64,000 nucleotides of DNA from Gemmobacter caeni (GCF_003054195.1 NZ_QBKP01000003.1:310001-374000); one strand, 5' to 3'. Shown: positions 35,886 to 46,646, numbered from the stretch's first letter. Numbers and translations: made by a program. The notes: generated by a model not told the origin, from the sequence alone.

Positions 35886-37994
35886 GTGGCGGTGCGCGGG
35901 GGCATCCTGGGGCGGCTGGCGGGGGCGGTGGCCGATGCGCGGGGTATCCTGTTTCCCTGGGTGCCGGTCTTTCTTGGCGCCGGGATCGGCTTCTGGTTCG
36001 CGCTGCCGGTGGAGCCGGGGCTTGCAACTTATCTCGTGGCAGGCGGTCTGGTTCTGCTCATGGCCGGTCTGTGGCGCTTCGGGCCGGAGGCGGCGCAACC
36101 GCTCTGGGTGGCCGTGGCCTGCCTGACACTTGGCGGCATCGTGGCTGGCGTGCGCGCGCATCTCGTTGCCGCGCCGGTGCTGGAGTTCCGGTATTATGGT
36201 CCGATCGAGGGGCGTATCGTCGCGCTGGACCGCTCGCAATCCGATGCGCTGCGGCTGACGCTGGACAATGTGCAGCTTTCAGAGGTGGCGCCGCGCCGCA
36301 TACCGGCGCGCGTACGCATCGCCTTGCAGGTGGCGCCCCGGTTTGCCCCCGCACCCGGGCAATGGGTGCAGATCACCGCTCATCTTGCCCCGCCGGGCGA
36401 TCCGGTCGAACCCGGCGGCTTCGATTTCCGCCGCGTGGCGTGGTTTCAGCGGCTTGGCGCAATTGGCTATTCTCGTCATCCGCTGCTGATGCTGGCCCCG
36501 CCGGGCCGAGGCGAGCAGGGGCTGAACCGGCTGCGCGCGGCGCTGTCAGCAGGCATTCAGGCGCGAATCCGGGGCGATCCGGGGGCTTTTGCCGCCGGGG
36601 TGATGACAGGTGATCGCTCCGGCTTCAGCCGCGCGGCGATCGAGGATCTGCGCGCCTCCAGCCTTGCGCATCTTCTGGCGATCTCGGGCATGCATATGGC
36701 CTTTCTGATCGGATTTGTCTTTGCGCTGATCCGGGGCGGGCTTGCGCTGGTGCCGCACATTGCCCTGCGGCTGAACACAAAGAAGGTTGCCGCAGCCCTG
36801 TCGCTGCCGGTGGCGATCTTCTACCTGCTTTTGTCGGGCGCCAATGTGGCAACCGAGCGGGCCTGCATCATGATCTGCGTCATGCTGGGCGCCGTGCTGC
36901 TGGATCGGCAGGCCCTGTCGCTCCGCTCGGTGGCGATCTCGGCAACGATCCTGCTGTGCCTTCGCCCGGAAACCCTGCTGACGCCGGGGTTCCAGATGTC
37001 CTTCGCCGCGACCACCGCACTGGTGGCGGGGTTTGGCGCCCTGCACAGCGCGCTGACAGGTGGTCTGGTCCCGCGATGGGCGCTGCCAGTCCTTACACTG
37101 GTCCTGTCTTCGGCGCTGGCTGGGATCGCAACGGCCCCCTTTGCCGCCGCTCACTTTAACAGAATCGCAGATTATGGGCTGCTGGCCAATGTGTTGACCG
37201 TGCCGGTCATGGGCATGGTGGTGATGCCCGCCGGTGCGATTGCGGCCCTGCTTGCCCCCTTCGGTCTGGCAGATCTGCCGCTGATGGTCATGGGGTGGGG
37301 GGCGCGCTGGATTTTATATGTATCCCATATGGTTGCCGGCCTGGATGGGGCCGTGACGCCAGTTCCGGCACCGGGGCCGCTGGCCCTGCCGCTCATCGCT
37401 CTGGGCGGCATCGGGATGGCGGTGGGGCGGCGCTGGTTCCGGCTGCCCGGCGTTCTTGCCATCGCGCTCGGCCTGGGCGTCTGGACGCAGGCAGAGCGTC
37501 CGGCGCTGTTGATTTCACCGGATGGATTGCTTGTTGGCCTCTATGGGCCGCAGGGCAGGGCCCTTTCCGCTGCGCGCGGGGCGGGCTTCGCCGCGCAGAA
37601 CTGGCTGGAGAATGATGGCGATCTTGTCTCGCAGCCAATCGCGGCGAAACGGGAGGGTTTTACCGGCCCTGCGTCAGAGCGGCGATTTTATCTGGGCGAA
37701 TGGAGCGGGGTTCATCTGCGCGGCAAGGGCGCGGAAGAAAAGCTGCCCGCTGCCTGCGCAGCCAATAATCTGGTTATCACTGCCGCGCAGATCGCCACAC
37801 CGCCAGAGGGATGCATCGTGATCGACCTCGGGCAGCTGCGCCGCAGCGGAGGCATTGCGCTTTCGCCTGATGGCGACCGGCTGCGCCTGCAACCGGCCCG
37901 CGATACCACCCGCATCTGGCACGGGAAACACGCGCAGACGATGGCGGCGCGCTGGTTGGACCGGCCGGTGCGCCTGCTGGCGAAGGGTCAGTAG
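35886..37994 (+). CDS. comEC: ComEC/Rec2-type DNA uptake channel protein
   Basis: 702 residues, an inner-membrane protein that moves single-stranded DNA into the cytoplasm during transformation. An N-terminal membrane pair is followed by an OB-like DUF4131 domain (about 55-210) and the competence domain (about 230-510). The latter has [20 protein letters not shown] and [22 protein letters not shown]-terminal domain follows with few beta-lactamase-like residues: the usual HxHxDH metal motif is not visible, so the nuclease-like domain may be degenerate or replaced. The start is GTG 35886. It diverges from gltX; its 3' end overlaps lexA by 7 bp. Confidence 0.88.
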   Translation: MAVRGGILGRLAGAVADARGILFPWVPVFLGAGIGFWFALPVEPGLATYLVAGGLVLLMAGLWRFGPEAAQPLWVAVACLTLGGIVAGVRAHLVAAPVLEFRYYGPIEGRIVALDRSQSDALRLTLDNVQLSEVAPRRIPARVRIALQVAPRFAPAPGQWVQITAHLAPPGDPVEPGGFDFRRVAWFQRLGAIGYSRHPLLMLAPPGRGEQGLNRLRAALSAGIQARIRGDPGAFAAGVMTGDRSGFSRAAIEDLRASSLAHLLAISGMHMAFLIGFVFALIRGGLALVPHIALRLNTKKVAAALSLPVAIFYLLLSGANVATERACIMICVMLGAVLLDRQALSLRSVAISATILLCLRPETLLTPGFQMSFAATTALVAGFGALHSALTGGLVPRWALPVLTLVLSSALAGIATAPFAAAHFNRIADYGLLANVLTVPVMGMVVMPAGAIAALLAPFGLADLPLMVMGWGARWILYVSHMVAGLDGAVTPVPAPGPLALPLIALGGIGMAVGRRWFRLPGVLAIALGLGVWTQAERPALLISPDGLLVGLYGPQGRALSAARGAGFAAQNWLENDGDLVSQPIAAKREGFTGPASERRFYLGEWSGVHLRGKGAEEKLPAACAANNLVITAAQIATPPEGCIVIDLGQLRRSGGIALSPDGDRLRLQPARDTTRIWHGKHAQTMAARWLDRPVRLLAKGQ

Positions 37995-38677
37995 CTGCGG
38001 ATCAGCCCGACAAGGCGGCCCTGCACCTTGACCATGTGATCGGGAAACACACGCGTTTCATAAAGCGGGTTTGCCGCTTCTAGCGCGATCATGTTTCCCT
38101 TGCGGCGGAAGCGTTTCAGCGTCGCCTCGCTGTCTTCAACCAGCGCCACCACGATATCGCCATTCTCGGCCGTGCCCTGTTCGCGGATGACAACGATATC
38201 ACCATCGTTGATCCCGGCCTCAATCATCGAATCGCCCTTGACCTCAAGCGCGTAATGCTGGGCGCTGCCGGAGAGCATCCCTCCGGGCACAGCAACGTGA
38301 TGCGAGATTTCAGAGATCGCCTCGATCGGAACGCCCGCCGCGATGCGGCCCATCACGGGCAGCTCCACGGCGTGCACCTGCACCGGAATGGCCGTGGCGG
38401 GTTGCGGGGCAGCAGGCCGGTCACCCGCAATCACGCGGGGGGTGAAACCCGGCTTCTCCATCGCCTCGGGCAGTTTGACAATTTCGATGGCGCGGGCGCG
38501 ATGGGCAAGGCGGCGGATGAAGCCCCGTTCCTCCAGCGCGGTGATCAGGCGGTGAATGCCGGACTTGGACCGCAGGTCCAGCGCCTCCTTCATTTCATCG
38601 AAGGAGGGCGGAACGCCATCCCGATCCATGCGGACGCGAATGAAATCCAGCAATTCCAGTTGCTTGCGCGTGAGCAT
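37988..38677 (-). CDS. lexA: LexA repressor
   Basis: 229 residues, the SOS master repressor. The N-terminal winged helix begins [20 protein letters not shown]. The self-cleavage site is A114-G115 (RIAAGVPIE). The catalytic pair is S150 ([10 protein letters not shown]) and K188 ([10 protein letters not shown]). A long linker (about 68-100) is typical of alphaproteobacteria. It lies at the end of the trp-moa-moe cluster but has its own LexA box upstream, so it is autoregulated. Confidence 0.97.
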   Translation of the reverse strand: MLTRKQLELLDFIRVRMDRDGVPPSFDEMKEALDLRSKSGIHRLITALEERGFIRRLAHRARAIEIVKLPEAMEKPGFTPRVIAGDRPAAPQPATAIPVQVHAVELPVMGRIAAGVPIEAISEISHHVAVPGGMLSGSAQHYALEVKGDSMIEAGINDGDIVVIREQGTAENGDIVVALVEDSEATLKRFRRKGNMIALEAANPLYETRVFPDHMVKVQGRLVGLIRSY

Positions 38678-38718
38678 CGGGCAAATCCTTCCACCAGGGT
38701 CAAGGGTGTTTGCCTTAT

Positions 38719-38733
38719 GTTCTGCCCGCGTTC
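38719..38733. promoter_or_regulatory. LexA box (SOS operator) upstream of lexA
   Basis: GTTC-TGCCCGC-GTTC is the direct-repeat GTTC-N7-GTTC operator known for alphaproteobacterial LexA. It lies 42-56 bp before the lexA start, between moeA and lexA. Confidence 0.88.
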
Positions 38734-38756
38734 CCGATTTGTGTCAAGGCCTTCCG

Positions 38757-39920
38757 TCAGATTGGCAGGTAATCGGCAGCCTCTCCCGCCTTGCGGGCGC
38801 CGTCTCCCAGGGGCCTGATCAGCAGCGCATTCGCTTCGGCCAGTACGCTCAGCAAAGCGGAATCCTGACGGTCGAAGGCGGTGACGACCCCATCTTCGAT
38901 GCGGGCACGCATGTAATGGGTGCGCGGCCCGGTCGGGGCGACATCCGCGCCCAGCACGGCGCGGCGCGGCGCGGGGGCCGGTGCCGGCTCGCCCTGCATG
39001 GCCCGCAACAAGGGCAGCAGGAAGAGATGCGCGCAGACGATGGCAGAGACCGGATTGCCGGGCAGCCCGAGCATCGGCATGCCGTTCAGCCGCCCGGCCA
39101 TCAGCGGTTTTCCGGGGCGCATGCTGATCTTGTAGAAGGCGCGTTTCATGCCAAGATCGGTGGCAACCTTCGCCACAAGGTCATGGTCCCCGACCGAGGC
39201 ACCGCCGATGGTCACCACCAGATCTGCGCCTTCCGCCAGCGCGAAAACCGCCCGCAGGCTGGCCTCGGTATCGCGGGCGATGGGCAGAAGCCGTGCCTCG
39301 GCGCCAACACCTTCGGCCAAGGCTTTGATCGCAAAGGAGTTCGAGGCAATGATCTGATCAGGGCCGGGGGTGTCACCGGGCATGACCAACTCGTCCCCGG
39401 TGGCGATAATCGCCACCACTGGCCGTCGGTGGGCAGGCACTTCGGCCAAGTTCATTGCGGCCAGAAGCGCCACGTCAGAGGCAGAAATCCGGCGCGGTTG
39501 CAGCCGGAAACCCGCCGCGAAATCATCGCCTGTCTGCCGGATATTCCCATTGGCGGAGGCTGTGGCGATTACAATGTCATTGCCGTCGCGGGTGACATCC
39601 TCTTGCAGCACCACCTGCGTGGCTCCTTCCGGCACCGGGGCGCCGGTGAAGATGCGCGCCGCCTCACCCGGCCCCACCGATCCCGCAAACCCGTGACCAG
39701 CGGCGGATTCGCCGATCACACGGAAACGCGCGCCTGTTGCGGCCGGACCCTGCACTGCATAGCCATCCATGGCTGAGGACGCGAAAGGCGGCTGGGTGCG
39801 TCGGGCCTCGGCAGCTTTGGCCATCCAGCGACCTGCCGCTGCTGCCAGCGGCACGGTTTCCACCGGCATCGGGGTGGCAAGGGCCAGAACGCGGGCCAGC
39901 GCTTCCTCGACCGAAATCAT
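38757..39920 (-). CDS. moeA: Molybdopterin molybdotransferase
   Basis: 387 residues. It inserts molybdate into adenylated molybdopterin to complete the molybdenum cofactor. Landmarks are the N-terminal [14 protein letters not shown] and the MoaB/Mog-like domain with IIATGDELV and [13 protein letters not shown]. The C-terminal [16 protein letters not shown] and LIRPLGDG are also typical. It overlaps moaC by 4 bp. The CoxL-like protein in this window is one possible cofactor user. Confidence 0.95.
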   Translation of the reverse strand: MISVEEALARVLALATPMPVETVPLAAAAGRWMAKAAEARRTQPPFASSAMDGYAVQGPAATGARFRVIGESAAGHGFAGSVGPGEAARIFTGAPVPEGATQVVLQEDVTRDGNDIVIATASANGNIRQTGDDFAAGFRLQPRRISASDVALLAAMNLAEVPAHRRPVVAIIATGDELVMPGDTPGPDQIIASNSFAIKALAEGVGAEARLLPIARDTEASLRAVFALAEGADLVVTIGGASVGDHDLVAKVATDLGMKRAFYKISMRPGKPLMAGRLNGMPMLGLPGNPVSAIVCAHLFLLPLLRAMQGEPAPAPAPRRAVLGADVAPTGPRTHYMRARIEDGVVTAFDRQDSALLSVLAEANALLIRPLGDGARKAGEAADYLPI

Positions 39921-40396
39921 GGCGTGGCCTCGAAGCGGCCGGATTTTCCGCCTTCCTTGAGGATCAGGCGTATGCCTTCAATCTGCATGGACTTTTCGAC
40001 TGCCTTCACCATGTCATAGACGGTCAGGCAGGCGACAGAAACGGCGGTCAGCGCCTCCATCTCCACCCCGGTCTGGCCGGTGGTCTTGACCGTCGCCTCG
40101 ACCTGAATGCCGGGCAGCGCGGGGTCGGGGGTCAGGTCGACCGCGACCTTGGTGACGGGCAGAGGATGGCACAGCGGGATCAGATCGGCAGTTTTCTTCG
40201 CCCCCATGATGCCCGCCAGCCGCGCCACGGCCAGAACATCGCCCTTGGCGGCGCGGCCCTCGGTGATCAGTGTCAGTGTTTCGGCCGTCATCCGCACCGC
40301 GCCGCGGGCCACCGCAAGGCGCGAGGTCACCGCCTTGTCGGAGACGTCGACCATATGCGCATCGCCCTTGGCGTCGAAATGCGTCAGGCCGGACAT
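39917..40396 (-). CDS. moaC: Cyclic pyranopterin monophosphate synthase
   Basis: 159 residues. It makes cyclic pyranopterin monophosphate from the product of MoaA. Motifs are [20 protein letters not shown], the active-site loop [20 protein letters not shown], and [20 protein letters not shown]. It starts one base after the trpC stop and overlaps moeA by 4 bp, so tryptophan and molybdenum cofactor genes share a transcript here. Confidence 0.96.
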   Translation of the reverse strand: MSGLTHFDAKGDAHMVDVSDKAVTSRLAVARGAVRMTAETLTLITEGRAAKGDVLAVARLAGIMGAKKTADLIPLCHPLPVTKVAVDLTPDPALPGIQVEATVKTTGQTGVEMEALTAVSVACLTVYDMVKAVEKSMQIEGIRLILKEGGKSGRFEATP

Positions 40397-40397
40397 G

Positions 40398-41210
40398 TCA
40401 CATCCCCCCTTCGGATTTCAGCGGATTGGCAAGGATCGCGCGTGTCGCGGCGGTTACGTCTTGCTGTCGCATCAGCGCCTCGCCGATCAGGAAGCAACGC
40501 GCGCCATAGCGGGCCATGTCGGCCAGATCCTCGGCGGTATAAAGCCCGCTTTCCGACACGATCAGCCGGTCGGCCGGAACGCGCCGCGCCAGATCGCGCG
40601 TGGTGTCCAGCGTGGTTTCGAACGTGTGCAGGTTGCGGTTGTTGATACCCAGCAGCGGCGATTTCAGCCGCGTGGCACGTTCAAGCTCCGTCCGGTCATG
40701 CACCTCGATCAGCACATCCATGCCAAGGTCGAAAGCGGTCTGTTCCAGATCCGCCGCTTCGGCATCCTCCAGCGAGGCCATGATGATCAGAATGCAATCG
40801 GCCCCCAGCGCGCGGGATTCGACGACGCTGTAGGGGTCATAAAGGAAATCCTTGCGCAGACAGGGCAGCTTTACTGCCTCGCGCGCGGCGGCGAGATAGC
40901 TGTCGTCGCCCTGGAAGGACGGGCCGTCGGTCAGCACCGAAAGGCAGGTGGCGCCACCCTCTTCATAGGCGCGGGCAAGGGCGGGCGGGTCGAAATCGGC
41001 GCGGATCAGACCCTTGGAAGGGCTGGCCTTCTTGATTTCGGCGATCAGGCCATAGCCCGAAGTCGCGGCATCGCGCAGGGCGCGGGCAAAGCCGCGCGGG
41101 GCCGGGGCGGCCTTGGCGGCGGCTTCCACCTCGGCCAGAGGCTGCGCGATCTTGCGGGCGGCAACATCTTCCAGCTTGTAGGCTTTGATGCGGTCGAGAA
41201 TGGTGGTCAT
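40398..41210 (-). CDS. trpC: Indole-3-glycerol phosphate synthase
   Basis: 270 residues, a TIM barrel that closes the indole ring in tryptophan synthesis. Motifs are the catalytic lysine region [50 protein letters not shown] and the phosphate-binding [10 protein letters not shown], plus [10 protein letters not shown]. It is monofunctional (no TrpF). It is separated from ung by 53 bp, the only sizeable gap inside the cluster. Confidence 0.96.
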   Translation of the reverse strand: MTTILDRIKAYKLEDVAARKIAQPLAEVEAAAKAAPAPRGFARALRDAATSGYGLIAEIKKASPSKGLIRADFDPPALARAYEEGGATCLSVLTDGPSFQGDDSYLAAAREAVKLPCLRKDFLYDPYSVVESRALGADCILIIMASLEDAEAADLEQTAFDLGMDVLIEVHDRTELERATRLKSPLLGINNRNLHTFETTLDTTRDLARRVPADRLIVSESGLYTAEDLADMARYGARCFLIGEALMRQQDVTAATRAILANPLKSEGGM

Positions 41211-41263
41211 GGCGATCTCCTTCCCAGTGACTTAGCGCGCCGTGGCGGCGTTGAAAACCCGGC

Positions 41264-41905
41264 TCAGGCCGACCAGTCGACCGGCGTGCCGCCGGTGGAC
41301 GCCAGCCAGCGGTTTACCTGACTGAACGGTTTCGAGCCGAAAAAGCCGCGATAGGCCGACAGGGGCGAGGGGTGCGCGCTTTCAAGAAACAGGTGCCCGT
41401 CTCGCGGCAGCTTTGCACAAAGTTTTTGCGCAGGCCCACCCCAAAGGACAAAGGCGCGCGGCCCGTCGGCAGTGGTGGTGGCCAGCACCTGCTGCACCAG
41501 CGCTTCCCAGCCCCAGCCTTTGTGGCCATTCGCCTGCCCCTGCGGCACGGTCAGCACGGCGTTCAGCAGAAGCACGCCCTGCTCTGCCCAGCCGGTCAGA
41601 TCGCCGTCGCATTTTGCGACGCCCAGATCGTCGTGCAACTCGGTCAGGATGTTCTTCAGCGAATGTTGCGGGGCCGCGCCGGGCGGAAAGCTGAAAGCAA
41701 GGCCGGTGGCGCGGCCCGGTGTGGGGTAGGGGTCTTGCCCGAGGATCACCACACGCACCCTGTCACGCGGCGTCAGATCCAGGGCGCGGAACGGTGATTG
41801 CGGCTGCCAACCGGGCGTGACGCTGAGCCGTGCGGCCAAGGCGGGCCAGTCGTCCCGAAAGAACGGAAGATCCGCCCAGCTTGCAGGGATGTCGAGGCCG
41901 CTCAC
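41264..41905 (-). CDS. ung: Uracil-DNA glycosylase, family 1
   Basis: 213 residues. It removes uracil from DNA. The water-activating motif is GQDPYPTPG with D58; most family 1 enzymes have GQDPYHGPG, so H is replaced by P here, a variant seen in alphaproteobacteria. LLLNAVLTV and the DNA-intercalation motif [13 protein letters not shown] are intact. It overlaps trpD by 4 bp and interrupts the trpG-trpD-trpC order; this insertion is discussed as a finding. Confidence 0.94.
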   Translation of the reverse strand: MSGLDIPASWADLPFFRDDWPALAARLSVTPGWQPQSPFRALDLTPRDRVRVVILGQDPYPTPGRATGLAFSFPPGAAPQHSLKNILTELHDDLGVAKCDGDLTGWAEQGVLLLNAVLTVPQGQANGHKGWGWEALVQQVLATTTADGPRAFVLWGGPAQKLCAKLPRDGHLFLESAHPSPLSAYRGFFGSKPFSQVNRWLASTGGTPVDWSA

Positions 41906-42915
41906 CCGTTGGTCAGCGCCACCAGCGCCTCGACCTTTTGCAGTGCGCGGCCGCTGTCGATGGCTTCGCGCGCCATTTCCACGCCTGCGGGCAGGCCGGT
42001 CGCGCGCCCAGCCACCACCAGCGCAGCGGCAGAGTTCAGCAGAACAGCATCACGATACGCACCTTCCTCGCCCTCCAGCAGGCGGCGGAAGGCCGCGCCG
42101 TTTTCCTGCGGCGTGCCCCCGAGGATCGCCTCGAACGGATGGACCGGCAGGCCCGCATCCTCGGGGCTGACCTCGAATTCGCGGATTGCGCCGTTTTCCA
42201 GCGCGGCCACAGAGGTCGGCCCGGCAATGGAGATTTCATCGGTCCCGTCGGAACCGTGGACCAGCCAGGCCGCCTCTGACCCCAGTGTCAGCAGGGTTTC
42301 CGCCATCGGGCGCAAGAGCGTGGCGCTGAACGTGCCCGTCAACTGCCGCTTCACCCCGGCGGGGTTGGTCAGCGGCCCGAGGATGTTGAAGATGGTGCGC
42401 GTGCCAAGTTCGGCGCGCACCGGCCCGACATGGCGCATCGCCGGATGATGCATCGGCGCCATCATGAAGCCGATCCCGGCCTCGTGCAGGCAGCGTTCCA
42501 CCACATCGGGGCCGATCATCACGTTGAGGCCCATTTCCGAAAGTGCATCCGCCGCGCCGGATTTGGAGGAAAGGTTGCGGTTGCCGTGCTTGGCCACGAC
42601 GACCCCCGCCGCCGCCGCGACAAAGGCCGTCGCGGTGGAGATGTTCAGCGTGCCCTTGCCATCGCCGCCGGTGCCCACGATATCCATGGCGCCCGTGGGC
42701 GCGCTCACCTTGTGGCATTTGGCACGCATCACGCTGGCGGCGGCGGCATATTCATCCACCGTCTCGCCCCGCGTGCGCAGCGCCATCAGGAAGCCGCCCA
42801 TCTGTGCGGGCGTCGCCTCGCCCTCGAACAGCGCGGCGAAGGCGGTTTCGGCCTCGGCGCGGGTCAGGGCGCGGGTGGCGGCGGTGCCGATCAGCGGCTT
42901 CAGCCGGTCGCTCAT
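41902..42915 (-). CDS. trpD: Anthranilate phosphoribosyltransferase
   Basis: 337 residues. It transfers phosphoribose from PRPP to anthranilate. Motifs are [19 protein letters not shown] (PRPP site), [20 protein letters not shown] and the [18 protein letters not shown] loop, with [12 protein letters not shown] near the C-terminal side. It overlaps trpG upstream and ung downstream by 4 bp each. Confidence 0.96.
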   Translation of the reverse strand: MSDRLKPLIGTAATRALTRAEAETAFAALFEGEATPAQMGGFLMALRTRGETVDEYAAAASVMRAKCHKVSAPTGAMDIVGTGGDGKGTLNISTATAFVAAAAGVVVAKHGNRNLSSKSGAADALSEMGLNVMIGPDVVERCLHEAGIGFMMAPMHHPAMRHVGPVRAELGTRTIFNILGPLTNPAGVKRQLTGTFSATLLRPMAETLLTLGSEAAWLVHGSDGTDEISIAGPTSVAALENGAIREFEVSPEDAGLPVHPFEAILGGTPQENGAAFRRLLEGEEGAYRDAVLLNSAAALVVAGRATGLPAGVEMAREAIDSGRALQKVEALVALTNG

Positions 42916-43493
42916 GCCGACACCTGCGCGCGGTCAAGGAAGTTCTTCAGCAACTGGTGCCCGTGCTCGCTGGCGATGCTTTCGGGGTGGAACTGCACGC
43001 CTTCGATAGGCAGTGTCTTGTGACGCAGGCCCATGATGGTGCCATCCTCCAGCCAGGCCGTGACCTCCAGACAATCCGGCAGGCTCTCGCGTTCCACCAC
43101 CAGCGAGTGATAGCGGGTGGCAAGGAAGGGGGAGGGCAGGCCGCTGAACACGCCTTGCCCGCTGTGATGCATGGTGCCCATCTTGCCATGCACGATCTCG
43201 TGGCAGCGCACGACCTTGCCGCCGAACGCCTCGCCAATGGTCTGGTGTCCAAGGCAGACACCCAGCAGCGGGATCTTCGCCTCGGCGGCGGCGGCGGTCA
43301 GCGCAAGGCAGATGCCCGCCTGTGCCGGGTCGCAGGGACCGGGGCTCAGCACAATCAGATCAGGGCGCAGCGCCATGGCGGCCTGCACATCCAGCGCATC
43401 GTTGCGCCTGACCACCACATCGGCACCAAGCTCGCCCAGATAATGCACGAGATTGTAGGTAAAGCTGTCGTAGTTGTCGATCAGAAGCAGCAT
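42912..43493 (-). CDS. trpG: Anthranilate synthase component II
   Basis: 193 residues, a glutamine amidotransferase that feeds ammonia to Trp[21 protein letters not shown] opens it, the nucleophile cysteine is in [16 protein letters not shown], and His/Glu are in [11 protein letters not shown] chose ATG 43493, which begins the conserved domain. The ATG at 43508 (MGYGR extension) is possible, with GAAGGA 14-20 bases upstream. trpE is not adjacent. A gap of about 490 bp to argD follows upstream. Confidence 0.95.
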   Translation of the reverse strand: MLLLIDNYDSFTYNLVHYLGELGADVVVRRNDALDVQAAMALRPDLIVLSPGPCDPAQAGICLALTAAAAEAKIPLLGVCLGHQTIGEAFGGKVVRCHEIVHGKMGTMHHSGQGVFSGLPSPFLATRYHSLVVERESLPDCLEVTAWLEDGTIMGLRHKTLPIEGVQFHPESIASEHGHQLLKNFLDRAQVSA

Positions 43494-43791
43494 CCGGCCG
43501 TAACCCATGTATCGCGTTGGGTTCCTTCCATGGTCGTCTGCCGCGATACCCGCAAAATATCTGCCTGCCTGGCCCATACCCTGCCGTCCCGACTTCGGCC
43601 CCGAGGAACGTCAGGGAAGCTTATCGTTCATCAGAAGGCGCGGGGCAACCGTGTTCGCGCCCGTCGCGGGCTGGCAGAAAGTCTGCACGGTGACAGCAGC
43701 GCAGGGGCCTGTGCGCCTGGCCACCCGGGATTGCGGTGGTGGTGGCTGCAAGACGCTTGCCAGCCGTCCGGCCTTGCGCTATCGCAACGGC

Positions 43792-43848
43792 ATGAATGCA
43801 CGGATTCGCCCTTTCCAGCTTCCCCGACGCCGACGCAACCGCGTCTGA
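43792..43848 (+). CDS. Possible arginine-rich leader peptide upstream of argD
   Basis: An 18-codon frame, MNARIRPFQLPRRRRNRV, with seven arginines, four of them consecutive (CGA CGC CGA CGC). It ends 136 bp before argD, the first of two arginine-biosynthesis genes. This is the pattern of a ribosome-mediated attenuation leader. Against it, no clear ribosome-binding site precedes the ATG, arginine codons are common by chance in GC-rich DNA, and the following hairpin lacks a T-run. Confidence 0.25.
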   Translation: MNARIRPFQLPRRRRNRV

Positions 43849-43869
43849 CGTCGCTTTCGCGCGTTCTGC

Positions 43870-43888
43870 TTCCGGGTGTGACCCGGAA
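43870..43888 (+). promoter_or_regulatory. Perfect palindrome in the argD leader
   Basis: TTCCGGGT-GTG-ACCCGGAA has 8-bp perfect arms. It lies 22 bp after the Arg-rich short frame and 96 bp before argD. It could be an RNA hairpin or a protein-binding site. No T-run follows, so it is not a standard terminator. Confidence 0.4.
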
Positions 43889-43983
43889 AATCCGGCCCCC
43901 CTCTCCCTACATGACACCCTTGCGTTGACATGGGCATGCGCCTTTGGCACCCCTATGGCCTCGCATCCGCCTGAGGATTATCC

Positions 43984-45165
43984 ATGATTACCTCCGTCCT
44001 GCCGACCTACAACCGCGCGCCGCTTGCCTTCGTGAAGGGCGAGGGAAGCTGGCTTTTCACCGAGGACGGGGGGCGTTACCTCGATCTGGGCTCGGGGATT
44101 GCCGTCAATGCGCTGGGCCATGCCCATCCCGAGCTGGTAAAAACCATCAGCGAACAGGCGGCAAAGCTCTGGCATGTGTCGAACGTCTATCGCATCCCGG
44201 AACAGGAGGCGCTGGCCGACCAACTGGTCGAGCACACCTTTGCCGACACCGTTTTCTTCACCAATTCCGGCACCGAGGCGGCGGAACTGGCGATCAAGAT
44301 GGTCCGCAAATACTGGTACGAGAAGGGGCAGCCCGATCGGATCGAGATCCTGAGCTTTGATGGCGCCTTCCACGGCCGGTCGACGGGCGCCATTGCGGCG
44401 GCGGGGTCGGAAAAGATGGTCAAGGGCTTTGGCCCGCTGATGCCGGGCTTCCGGCAATTGCCCTTCGGCGATCACGAGGCGCTGCGGGCGGCGATTTCAG
44501 ACCGCACGGCAGCGGTGATGATCGAGCCGGTTCAGGGCGAGGGCGGCATCCGCACGCTGCCTGACAGCTGCCTGAAAGGACTGCGTGACCTCTGCGACGA
44601 GACCGGCGCGCTTCTGGTCTTTGATGAGGTGCAATGTGGCATGGGCCGCACCGGCAAGCTGTTCGCGCATGAATGGGCAGGCGTCACCCCCGATATCATG
44701 ATGGTCGCCAAGGGTATCGGCGGCGGCTTCCCGCTGGGCGCGGTACTGGCGACCGAAAACGCCGCTTCCGGCATGGTCGCGGGCACCCATGGGTCCACCT
44801 ATGGCGGCAACCCGCTGGCCTGCGCGGTGGGCGGGGCTGTCATGCGCATCGTCTCGGCCCCGGCGTTCCTGGCCGAGGTCAACCGCAAGGCGGGCCTGTT
44901 CCGTCAGGGGCTTGAGGCGCTGGTGGCGGAACATCCCGACGTGTTCGAAAGCGTGCGCGGGCAGGGGCTGATGCTTGGCCTGAAATGCAGGGCGCCGGTC
45001 GCGGATCTGGTGAAGGCGGGCATGGCGGAACATCTGCTGACCGTCGCCGCATCTGACAATGTGGTGCGGCTGCTGCCTGCGCTGAACATCCCCGACGCCG
45101 ATATTGCCGAGGCGCTGAAGCGGCTGGATGCGGCCGCGGCCGCGCTGTCCGGTCATGCAAGCTGA
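43984..45165 (+). CDS. argD: Acetylornithine aminotransferase
   Basis: 393 residues, a class III PLP enzyme that makes N-acetylornithine in arginine synthesis (and can serve in lysine synthesis). Motifs are FFTNSGTEAAELAIK, AFHGRSTGAIAA, the PLP aspartate in LLVFDEVQCGMGRTGKLFAH, the Schiff-base lysine in MMVAKGIGGGFPLGA and GTHGSTYGGNPLACAV. ATG 43984 follows GAGGAT. The next gene, a GNAT, starts 11 bp before the argD stop, and argF follows, so the three form one unit. Confidence 0.95.
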   Translation: MITSVLPTYNRAPLAFVKGEGSWLFTEDGGRYLDLGSGIAVNALGHAHPELVKTISEQAAKLWHVSNVYRIPEQEALADQLVEHTFADTVFFTNSGTEAAELAIKMVRKYWYEKGQPDRIEILSFDGAFHGRSTGAIAAAGSEKMVKGFGPLMPGFRQLPFGDHEALRAAISDRTAAVMIEPVQGEGGIRTLPDSCLKGLRDLCDETGALLVFDEVQCGMGRTGKLFAHEWAGVTPDIMMVAKGIGGGFPLGAVLATENAASGMVAGTHGSTYGGNPLACAVGGAVMRIVSAPAFLAEVNRKAGLFRQGLEALVAEHPDVFESVRGQGLMLGLKCRAPVADLVKAGMAEHLLTVAASDNVVRLLPALNIPDADIAEALKRLDAAAAALSGHAS

Positions 45166-45667
45166 GGCGGATTACAGCTTTCCGCCGCTGACGCGGTCGG
45201 ATTACGCGCGGATGCGCGGCTGGCTGGACCAGCCGCATGTCCGCGCCTGGTGGGGCGACCCCGACACTGAAATCGCGCTGATCGACGCCGAAATCGACGG
45301 CGACACCGCCGATCTGCTGCTGGTGGCCTATCAGGGCAGGCCCTTCGCCTATGTGCAGGATTACCCCGCCCATCACGACCCGATGCCGCAATATGCGGAA
45401 TTCCCGCCGGGCACCCGTGCGATGGATACCTTTCTGGGGGAGCCCGACATGCTGGGGCAGGGCCATGCGGCGCGCTATCTGAACCTGCGCGCGGCTGACC
45501 TGCGGCGTCGCTATCCGGCGGTGGTGATCGACCCCGACCCGTCGAACGAACGCGCCGTGCGGGCGTATCGACGAGCGGGCTTCCGAGCCATCCGCACCAC
45601 GACGGGCGAGACGGGCAAGCCCGTGCTTGTCATGGCATTCGATCCGACATTCCCTTCCCTTTGGTAA
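45155..45667 (+). CDS. GNAT acetyltransferase (AAC(6')-like) inside the argD-argF operon
   Basis: 170 residues. It has [20 protein letters not shown]-like opening (here [20 protein letters not shown]), then [16 protein letters not shown], and [20 protein letters not shown] with the acetyl-CoA loop GQGHAA. The end [17 protein letters not shown] is typical of GNATs. The pattern resembles aminoglycoside 6'-N-acetyltransferases and siderophore acetyltransferases, but the substrate is unknown. It overlaps argD by 11 bp and lies 40 bp before argF, hinting at an amine substrate related to arginine metabolism, which is inference. Confidence 0.83.
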   Translation: MQAEADYSFPPLTRSDYARMRGWLDQPHVRAWWGDPDTEIALIDAEIDGDTADLLLVAYQGRPFAYVQDYPAHHDPMPQYAEFPPGTRAMDTFLGEPDMLGQGHAARYLNLRAADLRRRYPAVVIDPDPSNERAVRAYRRAGFRAIRTTTGETGKPVLVMAFDPTFPSLW

Positions 45668-45707
45668 GATACGCAAGCGGGCGGAAGCCCGTCAGAAAGA
45701 CCGACAG

Positions 45708-46634
45708 ATGAACCACTTCCTTGATATTCACACCACCTCCGCCACCGATCTGCGCGCGATGATCGACAATGCGCGTGCCATGAAGATCGCCCGCGCCGGG
45801 CGTCCCAAGGGTACGCCGGACGATGACCAGCCGCTGAAGGGCCGCATGGTCGCGCTGATCTTCGAAAAGCCCTCGACCCGCACCCGCGTCAGCTTTGACG
45901 TCGGTGTGCGCCAGATGGGTGGCGAGACGATGGTGCTGTCGGGCAAGGAAATGCAGCTTGGCCATGGCGAGACCATCGCCGATACCGCGCGGGTGCTGTC
46001 ACGCTATGTCGATCTCATCATGATCCGCACCTTTGAAGAGGCGACGCTGCAGGAGATGGCGGAACATGCCACGGTTCCGGTCATCAACGGGCTGACCAAC
46101 CGCACCCACCCCTGTCAGATCATGGCCGATGTGATGACCTATGAGGAACATCGCGGCCCGATCGCCGGCAAGAAGGTCGTGTGGTGCGGCGACGGCAACA
46201 ATGTCTTTGCCAGCTTTGCCCATGCCGCCGGGCAGTTCGGCTTCGATCTGGCCTTCACCGGGCCTGAAACACTCGACCCCGAGCGGGTCTGGCTGGATTT
46301 CGCCGCCTCGAAAGGTCATCCGGTCACGGTGGAGCGTGACCCCTACAAGGCGGTCTCGGGCGCCGATCTGGTGGTCACCGATACCTGGGTCAGCATGCAT
46401 GACCCCGAAAGCGCGAAAGAGCGCCGCCACAACCAGTTGCGCCCCTATCAGGTGAATGAGGATCTGATGGCGAAGGCCAAACCGGATGCACTGTTCATGC
46501 ATTGCCTGCCCGCGCACCGCAATGACGAGGCGACCAGCGCCGTAATGGACGGCCCGCATTCGGTGATTTTCGACGAGGCGGAAAACCGGCTGCATGCGCA
46601 GAAGGCGGTCATGCGCTGGTGCCTGGGCGTCTGA
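45708..46634 (+). CDS. argF: Ornithine carbamoyltransferase
   Basis: 308 residues. It converts ornithine and carbamoyl phosphate to citrulline. Motifs are the carbamoyl-phosphate site [16 protein letters not shown], the HPCQ motif in [11 protein letters not shown], the ornithine-side DTWVSM, and the C-terminal [21 protein letters not shown] 45708 opens [11 protein letters not shown]. It is the last gene of argD-GNAT-argF and is followed by a strong terminator. Confidence 0.97.
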   Translation: MNHFLDIHTTSATDLRAMIDNARAMKIARAGRPKGTPDDDQPLKGRMVALIFEKPSTRTRVSFDVGVRQMGGETMVLSGKEMQLGHGETIADTARVLSRYVDLIMIRTFEEATLQEMAEHATVPVINGLTNRTHPCQIMADVMTYEEHRGPIAGKKVVWCGDGNNVFASFAHAAGQFGFDLAFTGPETLDPERVWLDFAASKGHPVTVERDPYKAVSGADLVVTDTWVSMHDPESAKERRHNQLRPYQVNEDLMAKAKPDALFMHCLPAHRNDEATSAVMDGPHSVIFDEAENRLHAQKAVMRWCLGV

Positions 46635-46646
46635 CCGGCGCCATTG

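Larger units (their letters stand above)
43494..43983. other. Intergenic region between trpG and argD
   Basis: 490 bases between divergent genes. It must hold the promoter of the trp cluster and that of argD. TTGACA at 43925-43930 is a good -35 box but has no matching -10 at the right distance. The right half holds an Arg-rich short frame and a perfect hairpin, listed separately. Longer open frames across the left half have no ribosome-binding site and unconvincing composition. Confidence 0.45.

Noticed and set aside
43507-43848. A 113-codon frame between trpG and argD as a gene
   Set aside because: No ribosome-binding site, no recognisable domain, and it would overlap the promoter region of two divergent operons. 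Only its last 18 codons are of interest as a possible leader.
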